Source: Pseudomonas sp. M47T1 (GTDB taxonomy: Bacteria > Pseudomonadota > Gammaproteobacteria > Pseudomonadales > Pseudomonadaceae). From it: a DNA stretch of 64,000 nucleotides. Every line of letters starts with the position of its first letter. The stretch's first letter is position 1. This document shows positions 24,949 to 33,928 of the stretch, piece after piece. The stretch lies in NCBI RefSeq assembly GCF_000263855.1, contig NZ_AJWX01000002.1:248001-312000 (forward strand), given 5' to 3'. Below the pieces are notes generated by a model. That model worked only from the letters and a program-made list of their open reading frames with translations, was not told the DNA's origin and did not search any database. The position numbers and the translations under genes were made by a program.

Positions 24949-25012
24949 GATGGTTCTCCTGATGGGCGCTGTTGAGTAGCAGACCGGCAATGTCCGCCAC
25001 TGTTCCGTCGGT

Positions 25013-25483
25013 TTACTTGAATTTTGGCCCCGAGCGCGTATTCAGGCCCTTGGCCATGCGGTCATAAAGCACCACGTTCACCGTGGCCGCCAGGTTCATG
25101 CAGCCTTCGGTGGGGATGTAGATGGTGTCTTCGCACCAGTCGCGCACGCTCTGGTCGAGCGAGCCGTCTTCGGGCCCGAAGATGTAGATGGCGCGGTCGG
25201 GGTGAGTGTACTCGGGCAGTGAGCGGGCACCTTCCACCAGCTCCACGGCCACGGGCGTGCAGCCCAGCGGGATGATCTTTTGCAGGTCATCGATGCCAAT
25301 CAGCGGGATGTCGTAGTGAATACGCTTGGTGTCAGTCACGAAGTCCCGCGCGCGCTCATAGCGCTTGCCGGTGTAGAACACCGAATTCACGCCGTAGCAG
25401 CCGGCGGCTCGCATGACCGAGCCAACGTTTTCCGGGGACTTGGGGTTGAACAGACCGATGCAGCTGTAACGCTTGTTGGCCAC
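25013..25483 (-). CDS. SpoU/TrmH-type RNA methyltransferase
   Basis: A 156-residue SPOUT methyltransferase. Motif 1 NPKSPENVGSVMRAAGCYG, motif 2 IYIFGPEDGSLDQSV and motif 3 YIPTEGCMNLAATVNVVLYD are all present, giving the trefoil knot that binds SAM. Probably 2'-O-methylates a tRNA, but it is not obviously TrmL. It is 6 bp downstream of the YajD-type gene and likely co-transcribed. Confidence 0.87.
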   Translation of the reverse strand: MANKRYSCIGLFNPKSPENVGSVMRAAGCYGVNSVFYTGKRYERARDFVTDTKRIHYDIPLIGIDDLQKIIPLGCTPVAVELVEGARSLPEYTHPDRAIYIFGPEDGSLDQSVRDWCEDTIYIPTEGCMNLAATVNVVLYDRMAKGLNTRSGPKFK

Positions 25484-25489
25484 GCCGGA

Positions 25490-25855
25490 TCAGTCCTTTT
25501 TCAACATGCCGGCCAACGCCGCGAAGGGGTTGTGGGTAGCCTTGGCAATGGTGGGGCTGCTCAGCGAACCCTCACCGAAGTACTGCTGGTCGGTGTAGCG
25601 GGCGTGTTCGTTGTCGTGGCAATACAGGCACAGCAGTTCCCAGTTGGAGCCGTCCTGGGGGTTGTTGTCGTGGTTGTGGTCACGGTGGTGCACGGTCAGC
25701 TCGCTCAGGCGCTTGCCAGCGAACTCGCGGGCGCAACGGCCGCACACGTGCGGGTACATTTTCAGAGCCTTGTCGCGGTAGCCGCTTTCGCGTTCGCGCT
25801 GGGCGTCGGCCAGGATGCGATCGAGCTTGGCGGTATGCGGAGTGGACGAACTCAT
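25490..25855 (-). CDS. YajD family HNH nuclease
   Basis: A 121-residue protein with an HNH motif: CGRC zinc knuckle, LTVHHRDHNHDNNPQDGSNW and CLYCHDNEH. ATG at 25855 follows CGAGGTGAACCC; the open frame upstream to 25999 is REP sequence, not coding. The family is annotated as HNH nuclease with unknown target. It heads a two-gene unit with the SPOUT methyltransferase. Confidence 0.85.
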   Translation of the reverse strand: MSSSTPHTAKLDRILADAQRERESGYRDKALKMYPHVCGRCAREFAGKRLSELTVHHRDHNHDNNPQDGSNWELLCLYCHDNEHARYTDQQYFGEGSLSSPTIAKATHNPFAALAGMLKKD

Positions 25856-25934
25856 GGGTTCACCTCGGGAATAATGACGGTCAGCCCTCATTCTACCGCG
25901 AAAAACACCACAACGTAGCAGCTGCCGCCCCACC

Positions 25935-26000
25935 TGTGGGCGCTGGCTTGCCAGCGAGCTGTCGAGGCCCGAAAAGCTCGCTGGCAAGCCAACTCCCACA
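25935..26000. repeat. REP element pair (GCTGGCTTGCCAGCGA type)
   Basis: Two inverted copies, CGCTGGCTTGCCAGCGAGCT at 25941-25960 and AGCTCGCTGGCAAGCC at 25975-25990, flanked by TGTGGG and CCCACA. They lie between the yajD-like gene and the upstream co-directional gene. Confidence 0.8.
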
Positions 26001-26021
26001 AAAACAGTTGCCGCTACGGGC

Positions 26022-26708
26022 TCAAGCCTTTAGCTTCTCGCAGATCCAGATGGTGTGGCGGGTGCCCTTGTTGCCGTGGGCGAATACTTGCACTTCCTCG
26101 GCCTTGAAGCCGGCCTTGCGCAGGCGCTCGTTGAACTGGCGGTCGGCGCTTGCAGACCACACGGCCAGCACACCCTTGGGCCGCAGGGCACGGGCGCACG
26201 CGGCCAGGCCGCCGCTGGAGTAGAGCCAGGAGTTGGATTTCTGGGTCAGGCCTTCGGGGCCGTTGTCGACGTCGAGCATGATCGCGTCAAAGCCCTGGGG
26301 CTCGTTCTGCAGTACCTTGGCCACGTCTTCCTGCACGATCAGGGTGCGCGGGTCCAGCACCGGCATGCCGGCTTTCTCGCCCAGCGGGCCGTGGTTCCAT
26401 TCCACCACCCCAGGCACCAGTTCGGCCACCACCACCTGGGCGGTCTTGCCCAGGTGCTTGAGCGCGGACGCCAGGGTGAAGCCCATGCCCAGGCCGCCAA
26501 TCAGTACCCGCGAGTTCGGCCGGCCGGCCACCTTGCGGCAGGGGATTTCGGCCAGGGCGTCTTCGGAGCCGTGCATGCGCGTGTTCATCAGTTGGCCGCC
26601 GTCGCCGCCCTGGATCTTGATGACGAAATCCTCGCCGTACTCGAACAGGCATAAGGCACCGCCGTTGTCAGGGATCGGTGTGGTGTCCAGCAGTACAAAA
26701 CGTTTCAT
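26022..26708 (-). CDS. Spermidine synthase-like methyltransferase-fold protein
   Basis: A 228-residue protein with the spermidine-synthase Rossmann fold: VLIGGLGMGFTLASAL is the cofactor loop, VVVAELVPGVVEWN the acidic strand and DAIMLDVDNGPEG the third motif. It lacks the typical N-terminal beta domain of SpeE, so polyamine synthesis is not assured. ATG at 26708; the open frame further upstream has no ribosome site. Confidence 0.75.
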   Translation of the reverse strand: MKRFVLLDTTPIPDNGGALCLFEYGEDFVIKIQGGDGGQLMNTRMHGSEDALAEIPCRKVAGRPNSRVLIGGLGMGFTLASALKHLGKTAQVVVAELVPGVVEWNHGPLGEKAGMPVLDPRTLIVQEDVAKVLQNEPQGFDAIMLDVDNGPEGLTQKSNSWLYSSGGLAACARALRPKGVLAVWSASADRQFNERLRKAGFKAEEVQVFAHGNKGTRHTIWICEKLKA

Positions 26709-26786
26709 TGGGATCTCGCAGGGGGAGGGGACAGCGGGCGCGGCAGGGAGTAGCCTTGGGAGACTGACCTGGCTGCGGAGCCGCCG

Positions 26787-27059
26787 ATGAAGTCGCTTAT
26801 TGTATCGGGCATTGCCCTGCTTGCGCTTGGCATTACCACGGCGCAGGCCGCAGACCTGCAAGGCAACGTGGTGCCGGCCAGTACCGGCGCGCCGGGCACG
26901 CCTACGCCCACCCCTTACCCGCAGGTGAGCACGGCCATTGTGCCCAAGGCGGGCGGGGTAGACGGCAGCTCGCCGTTGCTGCCGCCCATCAAGGTACCGG
27001 GGCCGCCCAAGGACGAGCCATTGCCGGCGCTGGAATCGCCCAACAAACCCCCCATGTAG
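26787..27059 (+). CDS. Small secreted Pro-rich protein
   Basis: A 90-residue protein with a signal peptide (cleavage about AQA-AD at residue 22) and a mature part rich in Pro, Gly, Thr and Ser (GAPGTPTPTPYP, PPIKVPGPPKDEPLPALESP). It is likely periplasmic. I know no function. The stop codon TAG at 27057 lies within the REP element that begins at 27056, so the C-terminus may have been reshaped by REP insertion. Confidence 0.65.
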   Translation: MKSLIVSGIALLALGITTAQAADLQGNVVPASTGAPGTPTPTPYPQVSTAIVPKAGGVDGSSPLLPPIKVPGPPKDEPLPALESPNKPPM

Positions 27060-27077
27060 CCGCTGCCGCCAGGCTGC
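27056..27077 (+). repeat. REP element (GTAGCCGCTGCCGCC family)
   Basis: A 22-bp copy of the repeat also found at 44693-44714 (inverted, identical) and 56178-56199. It contains the stop codon of the upstream small gene. Confidence 0.8.
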
Positions 27078-27086
27078 TGCTACACG

Positions 27087-27560
27087 TCAGGGGTGTTGGG
27101 ATAGCAGCTGGCCGTCGACCATGCGCAACCGCCGCGACATGGAAACCGCCAGCGAGCGAATGATCTTGGCGGCAATCTTCGGGGCATCGTTGAGCATCTT
27201 GTCCAGCGAGTCCTTGCCCAGGTTCAGCAGCACGCAATCGCCGGCCGCCACGCAGGTGGCCGAGCGCCGCTCGCCGTCGAGCACGGCCATTTCGCCGAAG
27301 GCGCGGCCCTTGCGCAGGCTGGCCACTTCCACCAGGCGGTCGTCGTTGCCGGTCTTCTGCACGCTCACCGAGCCGCGGTGGATGATGCACATGAACGTGC
27401 CGGCATCCCCCTCGTGGAATATCTCTTCACCCTGCTTGATGCTGGTGATGATGAAATAGCCCGCCGCAGCGATGAAGTCCGCCGCCAGCAATTGGTTGAA
27501 CAACCCGCAGTCCATGAGCATGTCGCGGATTTCGTTATTCAGGTAGGTCGGATCTGGCAT
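27087..27560 (-). CDS. Cyclic nucleotide-binding domain protein
   Basis: A 157-residue protein consisting of one cNMP-binding beta-roll: EEIFHEGDAGTFMCIIHRGSVSV, then GRAFGEMAVLDGERRSATCVA with the phosphate-binding FGE...R..A pattern, and a C-terminal helix. No helix-turn-helix or effector domain follows, so it is a stand-alone sensor or adaptor. Ligand and partner unknown. Confidence 0.85.
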   Translation of the reverse strand: MPDPTYLNNEIRDMLMDCGLFNQLLAADFIAAAGYFIITSIKQGEEIFHEGDAGTFMCIIHRGSVSVQKTGNDDRLVEVASLRKGRAFGEMAVLDGERRSATCVAAGDCVLLNLGKDSLDKMLNDAPKIAAKIIRSLAVSMSRRLRMVDGQLLSQHP

Positions 27561-27676
27561 GGCATCACGGTCTTGTTATACGCACGGTTCCCGACCTTGA
27601 GTGTAGGCGTCGGTAACCGGCGAGTGTGTGAAATCAACAGTGCCACTAAGACATCATCAAAAAGCAAAGTTCCCGC

Positions 27677-29731
27677 TTACGCCAGCCCCAGCACCTTGAA
27701 CACGAAGCCGTACTCCAGCGCCACGTCACGCAGGCCCTGGTAGCGGCCGCTCATGCCGCCGTGGCCGGCGCCCAGTTCGGTCTTGAGCAGCAGCAGGTGA
27801 TCATCGGTCTTGCGTTCGCGCAGGCGCGCTACCCATTTGGCCGCTTCCCAGTACTGCACGCGGCTGTCGTTGTAGCCGGCCACCACCAGCAGCGCCGGGT
27901 AGGCCTGGGCGCTGACGTTCTCGTAGGGCGCGTAGCCCTTGATGCGCTCGTACACCTGCGGGTCATCCGGGTTGCCCCATTCATCGTATTCGGTGACGGT
28001 CAGCGGCAGGTCCGGGTCGAGCATGGTGTTGAGCACGTCGACGAACGGTACTTCGGCGATGGCTGCCTTGAACAGGTCCGGGCGCTGGTTGAGCACCGCG
28101 CCAATCAGTAGGCCGCCGGCGCTGCCGCCGCTGATGGCCAGTTGGTCGCTGGTGGTCAGGCCTTGGGCAATCAGGTGTTCGGCGCAGGCGATAAAGTCAC
28201 TGAAGGTGTTGCCCTTGTGCTCCTGCTTGCCCGCGCGGTACCAGGCTTCGCCCAGCTCGCCGCCGCCGCGCACGTGGGCAATGGCAAAGGCCACGCCGCG
28301 CTCCAGAAGGCTGAGCCGCGCATGCGAGAACCAAGGGTCCAGGCTTTCGCCGTAGGCGCCGTAGCCATACAGGTACAGCGGCGTGGGCTGGCCCAGGGCA
28401 TCGCGTTTCACCACCAGGCTGATGGGCACCTGGGTGCCGTCGGCCGCGGTGGCCCACAGGCGCTGGCTGACATAGTCATCGGCGTTGAACGGGCCCAGCA
28501 CCGGCGTTTCCTTAAGCACCGCCTGGGTGCCGTCGGCCAGGTTCAACTGCCGCACCTGGGCGGGGCGGTTCAGGGCCTCGTAGCGCAGGCGCAGGCGGGC
28601 GCTGACGAACTCCAGGCTGTCGGACACATGAAGGCTGTAGGCCGCGTCCGGCAGTTGCACGCGGTACGCGGCCAGGCCCTGGGGGTGCACTTCGATGATC
28701 GGCAGGCCGCCTTCGCGCAGGCTCAGGGTGAAGGCGCAGGCGTTGAGGGTCACGCCTTCAAGCATCACATCGTCGCGATGGGCGATCAGTGGTTGCCAGC
28801 GTTCGCGGGTCGGCACCTGGCCGTCGTCGGCGGCCTGCAGCAACGCGAAGTTGATGCCGTGCTGGTTGGTGCGGATGAACCAGGTCCACTGTCCGTTCAG
28901 CTGGCCGTGGTCGGCGTAGTACTCGTGGTCTTCCACCCGGGGCGCCAGGCACTGGAAGTCCTGATCCGGGTGGTTGGCGTCCAGCACCCAGGCTTCGCTG
29001 GTGGTCTTGCTGTTCAGCAGCAGGATCAACTGGCGCTCGGAGCTGGACCGGTAGCAATGCAGGAAGAACCGCCCGTCGCCTTCCTCGAACACCAGCTCGG
29101 CGGCGTTGCTGCCCAGGCGGTGGCGGTACAGCCTGTGCGGGCGGTGAGTGTCGTCCAGTTCGCCGAAGAACAGGGTCTGGCTGTCGTTGGCCCAGGTCAT
29201 GCTGCCGTCGCAGTCGTCGAACGGCAGCTCGCTGATGCTACCGCTGGTCAGGTCTTTCACGTACAGGCGATAAATTTCGTCGCCGCTGGTATCCAGGCTG
29301 TAGGCCAGCAGGCGATGGTCGGGGCTGATGTTGAACGCACCCAGGGACAGGAAGCCGCCCGCGGCCAGCTCGTTGGGGTCAAGCAACAGTTCTTCCCGGG
29401 CCTCATCCACCGTGGGGCTGTCATCGGCCGGCCGCGGGCAGCGATAGTGACGGGCGTACTCGTCGCCTGCGGTGGTGCGGGTGTAGTACAGGTACGGGCC
29501 CCAGGGCGAAGCCAGGGACAGGTCGGTTTCGCGGATGCGGCCCTTGATCTCTTCGAACAGCTGTTCACGCAGCTCGGCCTGGTCGGCCAGTTGCGCCTGC
29601 TGATAGGCGTTTTCGGCTTTCAGGTGGTCGAGCACCTCGTCGCTGTCGCGTTCCTGCAGCCAGGCGTAGGGGTCGGCACCGTCGGCCTTGCGGGCGATCG
29701 GGGCGCGTGGGGCAGTGGCTGATAGGGGCAT
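27677..29731 (-). CDS. ptrB: Oligopeptidase B (S9 family serine peptidase)
   Basis: A 684-residue prolyl-oligopeptidase-family enzyme that cuts small peptides after basic residues. The N-terminal beta-propeller spans about residues 70-400. The catalytic domain has the nucleophile in ISGGSAGGLL, Asp in GYNDSRVQYW and His in GAGHGGMSGR. ATG at 29731 (MPLSATAPRAP) gives the usual length; an upstream ATG at 29818 is less likely. Cytoplasmic. Confidence 0.92.
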   Translation of the reverse strand: MPLSATAPRAPIARKADGADPYAWLQERDSDEVLDHLKAENAYQQAQLADQAELREQLFEEIKGRIRETDLSLASPWGPYLYYTRTTAGDEYARHYRCPRPADDSPTVDEAREELLLDPNELAAGGFLSLGAFNISPDHRLLAYSLDTSGDEIYRLYVKDLTSGSISELPFDDCDGSMTWANDSQTLFFGELDDTHRPHRLYRHRLGSNAAELVFEEGDGRFFLHCYRSSSERQLILLLNSKTTSEAWVLDANHPDQDFQCLAPRVEDHEYYADHGQLNGQWTWFIRTNQHGINFALLQAADDGQVPTRERWQPLIAHRDDVMLEGVTLNACAFTLSLREGGLPIIEVHPQGLAAYRVQLPDAAYSLHVSDSLEFVSARLRLRYEALNRPAQVRQLNLADGTQAVLKETPVLGPFNADDYVSQRLWATAADGTQVPISLVVKRDALGQPTPLYLYGYGAYGESLDPWFSHARLSLLERGVAFAIAHVRGGGELGEAWYRAGKQEHKGNTFSDFIACAEHLIAQGLTTSDQLAISGGSAGGLLIGAVLNQRPDLFKAAIAEVPFVDVLNTMLDPDLPLTVTEYDEWGNPDDPQVYERIKGYAPYENVSAQAYPALLVVAGYNDSRVQYWEAAKWVARLRERKTDDHLLLLKTELGAGHGGMSGRYQGLRDVALEYGFVFKVLGLA

Positions 29732-29851
29732 GGGCGGCTCACTCGGCAAATGAAATTTGGCGGCGCCCGGCGGCCATTTGGCATGGGGGGCGCCTGCACG
29801 GCGAAAAGTCGTTATCATAAGCGCCTATTTGCCTGCCTTGCCACGGACACC

Positions 29852-30361
29852 ATGACCGAGAACGACTATTTCCTCGCCTGGGGTATTTACGCCTTCGCCG
29901 CCTTCGGTTGCCTGATGGTGTGGATGCGCCTGACCACCTGGATCTGGCGCTGGTTGCGCCAGCCGCTGCGCCTGGTGATGGCGGTGGTGCTGTTCACCCC
30001 CACCATCGTGGACCCGGGCAAGAGCATGTTTGCCCCTGCGGTGGCCATGACCGCCCTGGACATTCTGTTCAAGGATGCCGGTCATGCCCTGCCGGCCATG
30101 TCGGACCTGGCCATGTACAGCCTGGTGGCCCTGGTGGTGTACCTGGTGTATGCCCTGGTCCGCTGGCCTATCGAGCGCAGTAGCCGCGCGCGGCGTGCCG
30201 AGCAGGCCGCTCGCGATGAAGCCCAGGCCAGGGCCGACGCCCAGCGTCGCGACGAGCCGGACGAGCCGTTCGGTGCCGGCGACCGCTACGGTCGCACGCC
30301 GCCAGCCCCGCCGGCCTCGCCCAGCCCTGCCGGGCGCATGCGGGTAGAACCACGCCTGTAA
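29852..30361 (+). CDS. Conserved inner-membrane protein
   Basis: A 169-residue protein with three hydrophobic segments (about residues 9-25, 35-50, 80-105) and a charged Arg/Ala/Glu-rich cytoplasmic tail ending in Pro-rich sequence (TPPAPPASPSPAG). It starts at ATG 29852, divergent from ptrB, 31 bp before the YafJ-like gene. I do not recognise a named family. Confidence 0.7.
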   Translation: MTENDYFLAWGIYAFAAFGCLMVWMRLTTWIWRWLRQPLRLVMAVVLFTPTIVDPGKSMFAPAVAMTALDILFKDAGHALPAMSDLAMYSLVALVVYLVYALVRWPIERSSRARRAEQAARDEAQARADAQRRDEPDEPFGAGDRYGRTPPAPPASPSPAGRMRVEPRL

Positions 30362-30392
30362 TTGTTCAACCGCACTGTTCTAGAGAGCCGCC

Positions 30393-31169
30393 ATGTGTGA
30401 ATTGCTGGGCATGAGTGCCAACGTGCCGACCGACATTGTCTTCAGCTTCACCGGGCTGATGCAGCGCGGCGGCCGCACCGGCCCGCACCGTGACGGCTGG
30501 GGTATCGCCTTCTACGAAGGCCGCGGCCTGCGCCTGTTCCAGGACCCGGCGGCAAGCAGTGAGTCGCAGGTGGCCGAGCTGGTGCAGCGGTACCCGATCA
30601 AGAGCGAAGTGGTCATCGGCCACATCCGCCAGGCCAACGTCGGCAAGGTCTGCCTGTCCAATACCCACCCGTTCGTGCGCGAGCTGTGGGGGCGCAACTG
30701 GTGTTTCGCCCACAATGGCCAGCTAGCCGATTTCGGCCCGGCGGCCACCTTCTACCGCCCGGTGGGCGATACCGACAGCGAAGCGGCCTTCTGCGATTTG
30801 CTGAACCGGGTGCGCGAAGCCTTTCCCGAGCCGGTAGACATCGAGCACGTGCTGCCCACCCTGGTAGAGGCCTGTGCCCACTACCGCGCCAAAGGGGTGT
30901 TCAACTGCCTGCTCAGCGACGGCGACTGGCTGTTCTGCTTCTGCTCGACCAAACTGGCACATATCACCCGACGCGCGCCGTTCGGCCCGGCTCGGCTCAA
31001 GGACGTGGACGTGACCGTCGACTTCCAGGCCGAGACCACCCCCAACGACGTAGTGTCGGTGATTGCCACCGAGCCGCTGACCGAAAACGAAACCTGGAAC
31101 CGCTACCTGCCCGGCCAGTGGGCCTTGTGGCGCCGTGGCGAATGCGTGCTCCAGGGCACCACAGACTAG
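30393..31169 (+). CDS. Class II glutamine amidotransferase (YafJ type)
   Basis: A 258-residue single-domain Ntn glutamine amidotransferase. Removal of Met exposes the catalytic Cys2 (MCELLGMSAN), with RTGPHRDGWGIAFYEG, IGHIRQANVG and NTHPFVRE as substrate-binding segments. No synthetase domain is fused, so the ammonia acceptor is unknown. It is followed by the DUF2937 gene after 12 bp. Confidence 0.87.
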   Translation: MCELLGMSANVPTDIVFSFTGLMQRGGRTGPHRDGWGIAFYEGRGLRLFQDPAASSESQVAELVQRYPIKSEVVIGHIRQANVGKVCLSNTHPFVRELWGRNWCFAHNGQLADFGPAATFYRPVGDTDSEAAFCDLLNRVREAFPEPVDIEHVLPTLVEACAHYRAKGVFNCLLSDGDWLFCFCSTKLAHITRRAPFGPARLKDVDVTVDFQAETTPNDVVSVIATEPLTENETWNRYLPGQWALWRRGECVLQGTTD

Positions 31170-31181
31170 GAACCCCCTTAC

Positions 31182-31709
31182 ATGCTGCGAAGTTACCTGC
31201 GACTGGTGTTGTTCGCTGTCGGATTGTTGCTGGGCGTCCAGGTGCCCGGGCTGATCAATGATTACGCTCATCGCGTGGAAGCCCACCTGATGGAAGCGCA
31301 GAACAGCCTGCGCGGCTTCCAGGACAGCGCCGACAAGTTCTTCAACGGCGACCTGCAGGCGTTGGTGGCGCATTACCGTGAAAGCAGCGACCCGGTGTTC
31401 CAGAATGATGGCCAGAGCGTCAGCGCCCTGATCACTCGCCACCAGGCATTGGACAACGAGTGGATGGCCCTGCAAGGCCCCTGGTGGGTCCGCGATTGGC
31501 ATGTGCTGAGCGCCGCCGACCCGCAGATCAGCCAGGAAACCCTCAATGGCTATACCTACCAGGTGCTGCTGGTGCCTGAAGCCATCGGCTGGGGCGTCGC
31601 CGTGGCGTTCATTCTGGCGTTGGTGCTGGAATGCCTGATCATGCTGCCAGCGTGGACCCTGTATGGCGTGCGCAAGTACAAGGGTGAAGTGCCCGAGCAC
31701 TGGCGCTAG
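31182..31709 (+). CDS. DUF2937 family membrane protein
   Basis: A 175-residue protein with N-terminal (residues 5-25) and C-terminal (about 135-160) membrane helices around a periplasmic helical region of roughly 105 residues. It matches the DUF2937 family layout. 12 bp downstream of the amidotransferase gene; function unknown. Confidence 0.78.
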   Translation: MLRSYLRLVLFAVGLLLGVQVPGLINDYAHRVEAHLMEAQNSLRGFQDSADKFFNGDLQALVAHYRESSDPVFQNDGQSVSALITRHQALDNEWMALQGPWWVRDWHVLSAADPQISQETLNGYTYQVLLVPEAIGWGVAVAFILALVLECLIMLPAWTLYGVRKYKGEVPEHWR

Positions 31710-31735
31710 TGTCATTGAGGCTAATGTTGCAACAT

Positions 31736-31766
31736 CTGTGGGAGCGGGCTCTGCCCGCTCCCACAG
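31736..31766. repeat. REP palindrome between convergent genes
   Basis: A perfect 14-bp inverted repeat (CTGTGGGAGCGGGC with its complement, loop TCT) between the DUF2937 and VWA genes. The same 31-bp design is at 49310-49340. Confidence 0.85.
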
Positions 31767-31786
31767 AGGGTGGTGTGCGGTAGGAT

Positions 31787-32965
31787 TTACTTGCTGAGCA
31801 AGCGCATCCCTTCTTCCAGTCCGCGCAGCGTCAGCGGGTACATCTTATCCTCGATCAACTCCCGCACAATATTGGTCGACGCGGTATACCCCCAGGTGTC
31901 CTTGGGATAAGGGTTTATCCAGATCAGCTTCTTGTACTTTTCCATGAAGCGCTGCATCCATACGTAGCCCGCTTCTTCGTTCCAGTGCTCGACGCTGCCA
32001 CCCGGCTGGGTAATTTCATACGGCGCCATGGCTGCGTCGCCCACAAATATCACCTTCCAGTCCGCGCCATACTTGTGCAAAAGGTCCTGGGTGGAGGTGC
32101 GCTCGGAGGTGCGGCGCATGTTGTTCTTCCACACCGACTCGTACACGAAGTTGTGGAAGTAGAAGTACTCCAGGTGCTTGAACTCGCTCTTGCAGGCCGA
32201 GAACAGTTCCTCGCAGATCTTCACGTGGGCGTCCATGGAACCGCCGATGTCGAACAACAGCAGCAGCTTGACGGTGTTGCGCCGCTCGGGGCGCATCTGG
32301 ATGTTCAGCAGCCCGGCGTCGCGGGCCGTGTGGTCGATGGTACCGTCGATGTCCAGTTCGTCGGCCGCGCCCTGGCGGGCAAACTTGCGCAGGCGGCGCA
32401 GGGCCACCTTGATGTTGCGCGTGCCCAGTTCCACTTGGTCATCCAGGTTCTTGTACTCGCGCTGGTCCCACACCTTCACGGCCTTGCCCTGGCGCTTGCC
32501 GGCATCGCCCACGCGAATGCCTTCGGGGTTGAAACCGCCCGAGCCAAACGGGCTGGTACCGCCGGTGCCGATCCACTTGTTGCCGCCGGCATGGCGTTCC
32601 TTCTGTTCTTCCAGGCGCTTCTTGAATGCCTCGATCAGCTTGTCCAGGCCGCCCAGGGACTGGATCTGCGCTCGCTCCTCGTCGCTCAGGCTGCGCTCGA
32701 ATTCCTTGCGCAGCCAGTCCTCGGGGATCAGCGCCTGCAAGTGATCGTCGAGCTTTTCCAGGCCGTTGAAGTAGGCCGAGAAGGCCCGGTCGAATTTGTC
32801 GAAATGGCGCTCGTCCTTGACCAGGATGGCGCGCGACAAATAGTAGAATTCGTCCATGTCGGCGAACGTCACCCGGGCTTGCAGGGCGTTGATCAGGTCC
32901 AGCAGTTCGCGCACCGAGACGGGCACCTTGGCGGCGCGCATCTCGTTGAAGAGGTTGAGCAGCAT
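31787..32965 (-). CDS. VWA domain protein (CoxE-like)
   Basis: A 392-residue cytoplasmic protein. The N-terminal region is helical; residues about 215-390 form a von Willebrand A domain with MIDAS-like DIGGSMD. It is 10 bp downstream of a MoxR-type AAA+ ATPase, a very common pair in which the ATPase and VWA protein act as a chaperone for a metal-dependent or other client. The client is not evident here. Confidence 0.87.
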   Translation of the reverse strand: MLLNLFNEMRAAKVPVSVRELLDLINALQARVTFADMDEFYYLSRAILVKDERHFDKFDRAFSAYFNGLEKLDDHLQALIPEDWLRKEFERSLSDEERAQIQSLGGLDKLIEAFKKRLEEQKERHAGGNKWIGTGGTSPFGSGGFNPEGIRVGDAGKRQGKAVKVWDQREYKNLDDQVELGTRNIKVALRRLRKFARQGAADELDIDGTIDHTARDAGLLNIQMRPERRNTVKLLLLFDIGGSMDAHVKICEELFSACKSEFKHLEYFYFHNFVYESVWKNNMRRTSERTSTQDLLHKYGADWKVIFVGDAAMAPYEITQPGGSVEHWNEEAGYVWMQRFMEKYKKLIWINPYPKDTWGYTASTNIVRELIEDKMYPLTLRGLEEGMRLLSK

Positions 32966-32975
32966 GGCAGGCCCC

Positions 32976-33821
32976 TCAGCGGTTACCGCGACGGCTCATG
33001 AAGGCCAGGCGCTCAAGCAACTGCACGTCCTGTTCATTCTTCACCAGGGCACCGGCCAGGGGCGGGATGGCCTTGGTGGGGTCGCGCTCGCGCAGTACCG
33101 CTTCGCCGATGTTGTCGGCCATCAGCAGTTTGAGCCAGTCCACGAGTTCGGAGGTGGACGGTTTTTTCTTCAGGCCCGGAACCTTGCGCACGTCGAAGAA
33201 CACGTCCAGCGCTTCGCTCACCAGGTCTTTCTTGATGGTGGGGTAGTGCACGTCCACGATCTTCTGCAGGGTGGTGCGGTCGGGGAAGGCGATGTAGTGG
33301 AAGAAGCAGCGGCGCAGGAAAGCGTCGGGCAGCTCTTTTTCGTTATTGGAGGTAATGATGATGATTGGCCGTTGCTTGGCCTTGATGGTCTCGTCGATTT
33401 CGTAGACGTAGAACTCCATCTTGTCGAGTTCCTGCAACAGGTCGTTGGGGAACTCTATGTCGGCCTTGTCGATTTCATCGATCAGCAGAATCACCCGCTC
33501 CTCGGACTCGAAGGCTTCCCACAACTTGCCTTTCTTCAGGTAGTTGCGCACGTCGTGCACCTTGTCCACGCCCAATTGCGAGTCACGCAGGCGGCTAACC
33601 GCATCGTACTCGTACAGCCCTTGATGGGCCTTGGTGGTGGACTTGATGTGCCAGGTAATCAGGCGTGCGCCGAAGGACTCGGCCAGTTGCTCGGCAAGCA
33701 TGGTCTTGCCGGTACCCGGCTCGCCCTTCACCAACAGGGGGCGCTGCAGGGTGATGGCCGCGTTCACCGCCAGTTTCAGGTCGTCTGTGGCGACGTATGC
33801 CGCGGTGCCTTCGAACTTCAT
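32976..33821 (-). CDS. MoxR family AAA+ ATPase
   Basis: A 281-residue ATPase with Walker A GEPGTGKTMLAE, Walker B VILLIDEIDKAD, sensor I IITSNNEKELPDAFLRRC and an Arg finger in that segment. Partner of the VWA protein downstream. Preceded by about 107 bp and then the DUF748 gene on the same strand. Confidence 0.92.
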   Translation of the reverse strand: MKFEGTAAYVATDDLKLAVNAAITLQRPLLVKGEPGTGKTMLAEQLAESFGARLITWHIKSTTKAHQGLYEYDAVSRLRDSQLGVDKVHDVRNYLKKGKLWEAFESEERVILLIDEIDKADIEFPNDLLQELDKMEFYVYEIDETIKAKQRPIIIITSNNEKELPDAFLRRCFFHYIAFPDRTTLQKIVDVHYPTIKKDLVSEALDVFFDVRKVPGLKKKPSTSELVDWLKLLMADNIGEAVLRERDPTKAIPPLAGALVKNEQDVQLLERLAFMSRRGNR

Positions 33822-33928
33822 GTCTGCTTACCCTCGATCTGAGCGATTTGTTATGACTGCGACTATAACGCGGGCTCCGGTCGAATGTGAACGCAGCACC
33901 ACCATTCAGTCGCTGAATGAACACGGCA

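Noticed and set aside
28142..29722. A 526-codon plus-strand frame opposite ptrB
   Set aside because: Antisense shadow of oligopeptidase B with no ribosome site or recognisable domain.
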